The notes under the pieces are model-generated. The model did no database searches and had not been told where the DNA came from. It saw nothing but the letters and a program-made list of their open reading frames with translations. A stretch of DNA of 11,982 nucleotides. Origin: Candidatus Fermentibacterota bacterium. GTDB taxonomy: Bacteria > JAFGKV01. Made by a program: the position numbers and the translations under genes. Below, piece after piece: positions 6,830 through 11,982 of this stretch (position 1 is its first letter; each line of letters opens with the position of its first letter). The DNA lies in NCBI GenBank assembly GCA_016928395.1, contig JAFGKV010000162.1, forward strand, positions 1 through 11,982, in the 5' to 3' direction.

Positions 6830-7987
6830 ATGTCCAAGGGATCCTCGGCACCGGATCGGCGGAAGACGATTGCGGTGCTGTCCACCGGCATCGTGGAGTA
6901 TGACCGTCGCATCCTGGAGGATGAAGGGCGCGCCCAGTCACTGGCCCGGAGGGACCTGACGCTTATCGGAGCCCTCTGCGAGGGTTTTCGGGGCGACGTC
7001 GTGGGGCGTACAGATAGTGGGGTTGTGGCTACTTTCGTCAGTGCCGCGGATGCGGTGGAATGTGCCCGGGAGGTGCAGAGGCAACTTGCCGAATCCGCCC
7101 GGGTGCTACCGGAACGAGAGGTGCTTTGCCACCGCATCGGCCTTCATCTGGGAGACGCCCGTGGGAGTGACGGTCAGCTCTTGGGAGACAGTGCACAGGT
7201 CGCCACTCTGGTTCAGGGGCACGCACCTCCTGGTGGCATCTGTCTCTCGGAGACGCTTTTCGATGCGGTAGGTCATCGGCTCGTTCTCCGCACTGTGGAC
7301 CTTGGCCTTCACCAGCTCTCCCCGGGGGGCGGGGGCGTGCATGTGTATCAGATGGTGGTATCCGGCCTGCTCGTCTCCGGCCAGGGTGAGTCGCGCGCAG
7401 GACAGTCCTCGAGCGCAGTGCAGAAGGTATTTGCGGTGCTGGGGATTGCGGGGATCGTTTTGGTGGCCGGTGGCGCCTTTCTGGCTGTGAAGGCCCTCCG
7501 ATGTGCATCTACCGAGGGCGATATCCCCTTGATGGAAATGGTTGAAATGGAGCCCGAGCCGGAGCCCTCCGCCGCCCACGAACCCGTATCGCCTCCTCAG
7601 CAGACTCCGCCCCGCGTCACGCCCGCGCCTCTTCCACGAAGTACTCCACCCAGCAGTTCGCAGCCAGCCTCGCCTCTGGCTTCTTCTCGACGTTCGGGGA
7701 CCGCCCAGCCTTTTGAGAGGTCTCCTCGGCACGACGGCACACCGCAGGCATCAGTGCCGGCTCTGTCGGATGTCTCGGGCCTGACCGTCGACGAGATTGA
7801 GCAGTTTCGGGAGCTTGACTTCAACCGTGACGGCATGCTTAGCCGACAGGAGATCCCCTTCGAACTCCGCAGCAAGATCATGTGGGCAGACGCAGATGGC
7901 GACGGGGTGGTGACTCTCGAGGAACTGAAGGCTTCGCGGGGCCGGCGTCTCACCCAAAGGAGATCGTCGGGCGTCACTCCGGAGTAG
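6830..7987 (+). CDS. Pseudo-nucleotidyl cyclase with one membrane helix and paired EF-hands
   Basis: 385 residues from the ATG at 6830. Residues 12-175 match the fold of bacterial class III adenylate/guanylate cyclases (the type with an N-terminal LEDE-like segment, a middle AxxAxECAxExQ helix, an RIGxHLGD strand and PPGGICLS at 133-140). The catalytic residues are gone: by alignment the first metal aspartate is Gly20, the second is Ser63 (TDSG in place of TGDG), the transition-state Asn is Gln123 and the Arg is Leu127. Cyclase activity is therefore unlikely, and a ligand-binding or protein-binding role is inferred. A hydrophobic helix spans 199-221, followed by an acidic then Pro/Ser-rich linker. 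Two canonical EF-hand loops lie at 330-341 (DFNRDG...E) and 354-365 (DADGDG...E), with all calcium-ligand positions filled. With the cyclase domain inside, the EF-hands would lie outside the membrane, as predicted for the transglutaminase-like domain of the first gene. Transcribed divergently from the kinase-like gene. Confidence 0.8.
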   Translation: MSKGSSAPDRRKTIAVLSTGIVEYDRRILEDEGRAQSLARRDLTLIGALCEGFRGDVVGRTDSGVVATFVSAADAVECAREVQRQLAESARVLPEREVLCHRIGLHLGDARGSDGQLLGDSAQVATLVQGHAPPGGICLSETLFDAVGHRLVLRTVDLGLHQLSPGGGGVHVYQMVVSGLLVSGQGESRAGQSSSAVQKVFAVLGIAGIVLVAGGAFLAVKALRCASTEGDIPLMEMVEMEPEPEPSAAHEPVSPPQQTPPRVTPAPLPRSTPPSSSQPASPLASSRRSGTAQPFERSPRHDGTPQASVPALSDVSGLTVDEIEQFRELDFNRDGMLSRQEIPFELRSKIMWADADGDGVVTLEELKASRGRRLTQRRSSGVTPE

Positions 7988-8333
7988 GTGCTGTCGCGCT
8001 TGGCGGCAGGTTCAGCTCGTTCCCCAAGTAGGGTTCAGGGACCGGCGGAGAGCCGCCCCGCTCTCCCAGGTTCTGTCGGGCCCCGGCACCGACAGGTTGC
8101 CGTAGCACCGGGCGCGACGGATCTTGGCTGCCGCCGCGGAGGGCGAGGTTCTGGCGGTCGAGATCTGAGTACGCCTCGTTCGAGTTGAAGGACGCCTTCG
8201 TAGCCTTTCATTCTTCTCGGGCCGCCTTTCCTGCTGACGCCGCTTCCCCGGGCCGGGGAGTGGCCGAGGTATGCGGTTCGTCGGCCCAGGCGCACACAGG
8301 CTGCGCCTCTTCCCAGCGACGAGAGGACAGGGG
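7988..8333. other. Intergenic region of 346 bp with several GC-rich hairpins
   Basis: No convincing gene on either strand. Visible inverted repeats are GGCGG/CCGCC (8044-8057, AGAG loop), CTGTCGG/CCGACAG (8073-8095, 9-nt loop), GAAGG/CCTTC (8187-8199) and TCCCC/GGGGA (8245-8259). None is followed by a clean U-tract, although the third is followed by a pyrimidine-rich stretch. The region should contain the end of the pseudo-cyclase transcript and the promoter of the next gene. A TTGAAG at 8185-8190 has only a poor -10 partner. Confidence 0.5.
8073..8095. repeat. Perfect 7-bp stem, possible transcript end
   Basis: CTGTCGG (8073-8079) and CCGACAG (8089-8095) pair perfectly around a GC-rich 9-nt loop, 85 bp after the pseudo-cyclase stop. 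It lacks a U-run, so at best it is a non-canonical or Rho-assisted terminator or an RNA-stabilising structure. Confidence 0.3.
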
Positions 8334-11300
8334 ATGAGGATTGTTGCCGACCTGCACGTGCATGGCCGCCACTCCGTGGCCACCAGCCGGGCACTGAGCT
8401 TGGAATCGTTGTACGGGTGGTCGGTGCGCAAGGGCATCGACTTGGTGGGCACCGGTGACATTGTGCATCCTGCCTGGCGAGGTGAGGCACGGGAGCTGCT
8501 CGTTCCCGCGGAAGACGGGTTGTTCCAGCTCGATCCAAGGCGGACCGGGGCGATTGATATCGGAAGGGTTCCCAGGCGGCCTGTCCGTTTCATGCTCGCG
8601 GTGGAGATCAGCACCATCTACTCTGACGGCGGTCGTGTTCGTAAAGTGCATCATCTGGTGCTGCTGCCTTCCTTCGACGCAGCCGATACACTCTCGGATG
8701 CACTCTCGGGCATCGGATCGATCTCATCTGACGGCAGGCCCATTCTCGGGCTGAGTTCCCGGAATCTCCTGGAGACGGTCTTGGAGTGCGACCCCAAGGC
8801 GGTGCTCATTCCGGCCCATATCTGGACGCCGTGGTTCTCGGCTCTGGGATCGAAGAGCGGGTATGACACTATAGACGAGTGCTATGGCGATCTCTCTCCC
8901 CACATCTTCGCCATTGAGACCGGGCTTTCATCCGACCCCGCTATGAACTGGCGGCTGTCCTCATTGGATCGGTTCGCCATCATCTCCAACTCCGATGCCC
9001 ATTCCGCAGAGAAGCTCGGCCGTGAGGCAACGGTGTTCGAGTGCGATTTCTCCTTTGACGGGATCTGCGGCACGATGAGGGGCAAAGGCGGAGCCATAGA
9101 GAGTACCGTTGAGTTCTTCCCGGAGGAGGGCAAGTATCATCTGGATGGGCACCGCGCCTGCAGGGTTCGGCTTGAGCCGAGGGAAACGCGGCGCCATGGA
9201 GGCCGATGCCCGACCTGCGGCAAACCGGTGACAGTGGGGGTAATGCACAGGGTCGAGGAACTGGCAGATCGTGCCGGAGGCTTCCGACATCCAAAGCGTC
9301 CCGGCTTCGTGCGACTGGTGCCTCTGGTGGAGGTGCTGGGACAGGTGCTGGGAGTGGGTCCGTCTACTCGATGCGTGCGCAGGGCCTACGACCATCTGTT
9401 GGGAGCGCTGGGATGTGAATTCTCGATTCTTATGGATGCCTCTCCAGATGATCTAGAGAGGCTTGGAGGAGACCGCTTGGCCGAGGCGGTCGTCAATATC
9501 CGGGCCGGCCGGGTCATCACGGAGGCAGGGTATGACGGCGAGTATGGAACGGTACATGTCTTGGTGCCAGAACCGGAGGCGGTTGATGCTCCAGTCGTTG
9601 CCGCGCAGCTTGACCTGGTCTTGACCGACGCCCCGGCGGTTCGGATGAAGGAGGGGCAACGCAGTATCATCGCGGCGCCAGATCGTTCACTCGCGGTGAT
9701 TGCCGGGCCGGGCAGCGGCAAGACCCATCTCCTGACGCAGCGGATGGCCCAGGCTGTCACCCGGGGTGATGCACCCGTCATCGGCATCACCTTTACCCGG
9801 GCTGCGTCCCGGGAACTGGAAGCGCGGCTTCGATCAACGTCGTCCCATCACGATTCCCTGTGGACCGGGACTCTTCACCAGTTCGCCCACGAGCTGCTCT
9901 GCCGTAGCGGAGAAGAGCCTGATGTGTTGGATGACCGGCAGCGGGCTGCAATGCTGCAGTACGCACTGCACCGGGAAGGGTACACGGTCTCATTCTACCG
10001 CGCCTTGAGGCTGACCCAGCGGGCATCGGCGCTCAGACACGGCACGCAGAGGCCTGAGTCGTCCTCAGTCAGCGATGGAATGCTGATGGAGACGTATCAG
10101 CGGACAAAAGAGAACGCTCGAGCCATGGATTACGATGATCTCATCGACCGGGCTATCGCACGGGCGGCTCAGCCAGGTGTCACCACGGCGGCGCATGTCT
10201 TCGTGGACGAGTTTCAGGATCTTGACGCCGCGCAGTATCGCTTGGTGCAGCGCATGGCGCGCGGGCCCTCCATCATGGTCATCGGAGATCCTTACCAGGC
10301 CATCTATGGTTTTCGCGGAGGAGATCCGCGATTGAGCGAACGATTCATTCGCGAAACTGCCCACACGCGGGTGGAGCACCTCACCTCCAGTTATCGCTGC
10401 GGCGAGACCATCCTCCGGGCCGCAGATGGTGTGGCACGTCGGGATCCAGCCATGACTTCGGCACGGGGGGAACCGGCGATGGTCGAGGTGCTGCGAGCCG
10501 GCTCTCCGGCGAAGGAAGCCCGGATGATCGCGGGGCGCGTGCGGGAAGTCTTGGGAGGGCTCACATCCAGAGACACGCCGAGCGGGCAGACCCCATGGGC
10601 TGCGGGTTTCGGCGACATTGCAGTCTTGGTGCGAACAAGCCATATGATCGGCCTGTTCGTCAAGGCCCTCGCCGAGGTTGGCATACCGTGCCGATCCGCC
10701 CGTGCCACAGCCCTCTCAGAAGATCCGGCTGTGTCCAGAGTTCTTGCCTGGCTGCGTCTTGGTCTCAACCCTGAAAGCCCGGCCGATGTGCTGATCGCCC
10801 GAGCCTGGCGTCCCGGCGATGCCCTACCCGCGGGCCTTGGCCTCTCCGAGCGCAAAGAGGTAGAGGAACTGGCGTTGGTCAGCACCGCGGAGGCTCTGGA
10901 TCGCCTGGCGCTGAGGGGAATCAGCGTGGGCGTGGATGCCGATCGGATGAGGATTCTTCGCCGGCTTGCGGAGGAATGCCCGCGGGTGTCGAGTTTTGTC
11001 ACACGGGTGATGTCGGAGCGGGAGGCGGGGGTCGTGGATGGGAGGGCGGAGGCGGTGCGCGTGATGACCATGCACGCTGCCAAGGGATTGGAGTTCGGTG
11101 CGGTGTTTGTCACCGGGTTTCGGGAGGGCCTGCTTCCCCTATGCGGTTCGGATCCGGAGGAAGAACGGAGGCTCTGCTACGTCGCCATGACCAGGGCCCG
11201 TTCGTATCTGGCTCTGACCTATGCCGGCGAGGTCAGCCAGATATCACGATTTGCAGGCGATATCCCCGCGGAGGCTCTCGCCTCGCCGAGACGACCACGC

Positions 11301-11336
11301 CGCAGTGCTGTTCAGCTCGAGCTGGACCTGTGGTGA
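8334..11336 (+). CDS. Endonuclease Q-like PHP nuclease fused to UvrD/PcrA-type SF1 helicase
   Basis: 1000 residues. The ATG at 8334 follows GAGAGG (8321-8326) and sits just ahead of the first PHP motif; an in-frame ATG at 8271 adds only 21 unrelated residues. Nuclease half: DLHVH (D6, H8, H10), E91 in VEIST, KVHH (H106-H107), PAHIWTP (H162), IETGLSSDP (E195), SNSDAH (219-224) and GREA, the set typical of the COG1379/endonuclease Q group. A Zn-ribbon candidate follows (H273, C276, CPTC at 292-295), then HRVEELADR and a helix-hairpin-helix-like segment to about 393. Helicase half: Walker A AGPGSGKT (457-464), DEFQD (625-629), GDPYQAIYGFRG (651-662), SSYR, MHAAKGLEF (913-921) and YVAMTRAR (949-956), so all SF1A motifs are intact. 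The region that would form subdomain 2B is short. The last residues QLELDL (994-999) match the hexameric beta-clamp motif. Known: archaeal EndoQ nicks 5' of deaminated bases and AP sites. Inferred: coupled nicking and unwinding at damaged DNA. Confidence 0.92.
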   Translation: MRIVADLHVHGRHSVATSRALSLESLYGWSVRKGIDLVGTGDIVHPAWRGEARELLVPAEDGLFQLDPRRTGAIDIGRVPRRPVRFMLAVEISTIYSDGGRVRKVHHLVLLPSFDAADTLSDALSGIGSISSDGRPILGLSSRNLLETVLECDPKAVLIPAHIWTPWFSALGSKSGYDTIDECYGDLSPHIFAIETGLSSDPAMNWRLSSLDRFAIISNSDAHSAEKLGREATVFECDFSFDGICGTMRGKGGAIESTVEFFPEEGKYHLDGHRACRVRLEPRETRRHGGRCPTCGKPVTVGVMHRVEELADRAGGFRHPKRPGFVRLVPLVEVLGQVLGVGPSTRCVRRAYDHLLGALGCEFSILMDASPDDLERLGGDRLAEAVVNIRAGRVITEAGYDGEYGTVHVLVPEPEAVDAPVVAAQLDLVLTDAPAVRMKEGQRSIIAAPDRSLAVIAGPGSGKTHLLTQRMAQAVTRGDAPVIGITFTRAASRELEARLRSTSSHHDSLWTGTLHQFAHELLCRSGEEPDVLDDRQRAAMLQYALHREGYTVSFYRALRLTQRASALRHGTQRPESSSVSDGMLMETYQRTKENARAMDYDDLIDRAIARAAQPGVTTAAHVFVDEFQDLDAAQYRLVQRMARGPSIMVIGDPYQAIYGFRGGDPRLSERFIRETAHTRVEHLTSSYRCGETILRAADGVARRDPAMTSARGEPAMVEVLRAGSPAKEARMIAGRVREVLGGLTSRDTPSGQTPWAAGFGDIAVLVRTSHMIGLFVKALAEVGIPCRSARATALSEDPAVSRVLAWLRLGLNPESPADVLIARAWRPGDALPAGLGLSERKEVEELALVSTAEALDRLALRGISVGVDADRMRILRRLAEECPRVSSFVTRVMSEREAGVVDGRAEAVRVMTMHAAKGLEFGAVFVTGFREGLLPLCGSDPEEERRLCYVAMTRARSYLALTYAGEVSQISRFAGDIPAEALASPRRPRRSAVQLELDLW

Positions 11337-11355
11337 GAGAGAATCACATACACCC

Positions 11356-11384
11356 TTGACACAGGTGATCAGGGAGTGTAAAGT
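11356..11384 (+). promoter_or_regulatory. Sigma70-type promoter of the tRNA-tuf operon
   Basis: A perfect TTGACA -35 box (11356-11361) and a TAAAGT -10 box (11379-11384, four of six consensus bases) are 17 bp apart. Transcription would begin near 11391, about 40 nt before the first tRNA. The G-rich sequence just after the -10 box is of the kind often seen at stable-RNA promoters, so growth-rate or stringent control is plausible. Confidence 0.75.
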
Positions 11385-11429
11385 GAAGGGCTGTCCGTTT
11401 TCTGGCTGTCTCTGGGGCCTCGCTGGTGC

Positions 11430-11506
11430 GCTGGCGTAGCTCAATCCGGTAGAGCAGCTGACTTGTAATCAGCAGGTTGTAGGTTCAAGTCCTATCGCCA
11501 GCTCCA
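11430..11506 (+). tRNA. tRNA-Thr (TGT)
   Basis: Cloverleaf with acceptor GCTGGCG/CGCCAGC, D-arm GCTC/GAGC, anticodon stem GCTGA/TCAGC and anticodon TGT at 11464-11466, T-arm GTAGG/CCTAT with TTCAAGT loop (a G-T pair at one end), discriminator T and encoded CCA at 11504-11506. First gene of the tRNA-tuf operon. It reads ACA and, with wobble, other Thr codons. Confidence 0.97.
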
Positions 11507-11529
11507 TGGCCGGCTGGGTACTCTCTTGT

Positions 11530-11615
11530 GGGGGGGTTCCCGAGTGGTCAAAGGGGGCAGACTGTAAATCTGTTGGCTGACGCCTTCGAAGGTTCGAATC
11601 CTTCCCCCCCCACCA
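11530..11615 (+). tRNA. tRNA-Tyr (GTA)
   Basis: Class II tRNA with a long variable arm. The acceptor is seven G (11530-11536) paired with seven C (11605-11611), followed by discriminator A and CCA at 11613-11615. Anticodon GTA is at 11564-11566 in loop CTGTAAA, and the T-arm GAAGG/CCTTC encloses TTCGAAT. The seven uninterrupted G-C acceptor pairs are unusual. Confidence 0.97.
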
Positions 11616-11642
11616 CACATTTTTCGCAGACGCCAGCGCGTT

Positions 11643-11720
<78 letters not shown>

Positions 11721-11766
11721 CCCAGGGCGAGCCGAGACGGACGGCGTTTTCATGAGGCCTGTCGAG

Positions 11767-11843
11767 GCCCACGTAGCTCAGCTCGGTAGAGCACGTCCTT
11801 GGTAAGGACGGGGTCACCGGTTCAAGTCCGGTCGTGGGCTCCA
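11767..11843 (+). tRNA. tRNA-Thr (GGT)
   Basis: Acceptor GCCCACG/CGTGGGC, D-arm GCTC/GAGC, anticodon stem CGTCC/GGACG with anticodon GGT at 11801-11803, T-arm ACCGG/CCGGT, discriminator T and encoded CCA at 11841-11843. It reads ACC and ACU. Its 5' end overlaps a small GGCCT/AGGCC hairpin (11756-11769), which may aid or hinder 5' processing. Confidence 0.97.
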
Positions 11844-11908
11844 GGTATGTGAGGTACTTCACGGTAGGGTAGCTTTAGGCGCGCAACCCCAAGACGGAGG
11901 TCACGGAG

Positions 11909-11982
11909 ATGGCCCGAGCGAAGTTTGAGAGGCGCAAGCCGCACGTCAATGTGGGGACGATAGGGCACATAGATCATGGGAA
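11909..11982 (+). CDS. tuf: Elongation factor Tu, N-terminal fragment
   Basis: Partial: 24 codons are present and the gene runs off the right edge. The start [10 protein letters not shown] and the following [14 protein letters not shown], the lead-in to the G1 P-loop, are diagnostic of EF-Tu, the GTPase that delivers aminoacyl-tRNA to the ribosome. The ATG at 11909 has GGAGG at 11896-11900 with 8-nt spacing. It follows four tRNA genes, the arrangement of the E. coli thrU-tyrU-glyT-thrT-tufB operon, so it is probably cotranscribed from the promoter near 11356. Confidence 0.97.
   Translation, partial: MARAKFERRKPHVNVGTIGHIDHG

Noticed and set aside
7106-7732. Minus-strand open frame antisense to the pseudo-cyclase gene
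   Set aside because: It overlaps the cyclase fold and transmembrane coding sequence, shows no domain and has no plausible start context.
8271-8333. Upstream in-frame ATG for the nuclease-helicase gene
   Set aside because: Family members begin just before the DxHxH motif, matching the ATG at 8334, which also has GAGAGG upstream.
10391-11113. Long minus-strand open frame inside the helicase region
   Set aside because: It lies antisense to conserved helicase motifs, and its Ser/Arg/Ala/Thr-rich composition is what the opposite strand of a GC-rich gene gives.
94-11336. Interpretation of the whole block as an anti-phage defence island
   Set aside because: GHKL ATPases, kinase-like and helicase-nuclease proteins do occur in defence loci, but no known defence signature, toxin or mobility gene is present, and the right-hand gene looks like DNA repair.

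Overview
The window comes from a GC-rich bacterium. The tRNAs have encoded CCA ends, start sites carry Shine-Dalgarno sequences, and the right edge has the widespread bacterial order tRNA-Thr(TGT) / tRNA-Tyr / tRNA-Gly / tRNA-Thr(GGT) / tuf. The phylum cannot be fixed from the sequence alone. The 24 visible EF-Tu residues are generic, and the accessory proteins look like those of poorly characterised environmental lineages.

Left part (94-7987): four large proteins, three of them membrane-anchored, built from signalling or chaperone domains. The first (94-2799) has an HSP90/GHKL-type ATPase domain, a membrane segment, a transglutaminase-like Cys/His/Asp domain predicted outside the membrane, a second membrane segment and a cytoplasmic tail. 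Its 3' end overlaps by 8 nt a second gene (2792-3955). That product looks like a relative of the same ATPase domain with every nucleotide-binding residue replaced. Meeting this pair tail to tail, with a 6-bp overlap of coding sequence, is a minus-strand gene (3950-6130) for a divergent kinase-like domain with C-terminal membrane segments. A roughly 700-bp spacer with a dense set of palindromes separates it from a divergent plus-strand gene (6830-7987). That gene encodes a class III nucleotidyl-cyclase fold without its catalytic residues, one membrane helix, a Pro/Ser-rich linker and two canonical EF-hands.

Right part (8334-11336): one 1000-residue fusion protein. The N-terminal half has the hallmarks of the PHP-family endonuclease Q group (COG1379 type, with a Zn-ribbon) and the C-terminal half is a complete UvrD/PcrA-like SF1 helicase. 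The protein ends in a near-perfect hexameric beta-clamp-binding motif. This suggests a self-contained nick-and-unwind repair enzyme recruited to the sliding clamp. A good sigma70-type promoter then drives the tRNA-tuf operon (11356 to the window edge).

The strongest candidates for something undescribed are two. One is the ATPase/pseudo-ATPase pair with its trans-membrane transglutaminase domain, possibly linked to the neighbouring kinase-like and pseudo-cyclase membrane proteins. The other is the EndoQ-like/helicase fusion with a clamp motif. That the left-hand genes form one system is inferred from proximity and shared membrane-signalling character, and is not shown directly.
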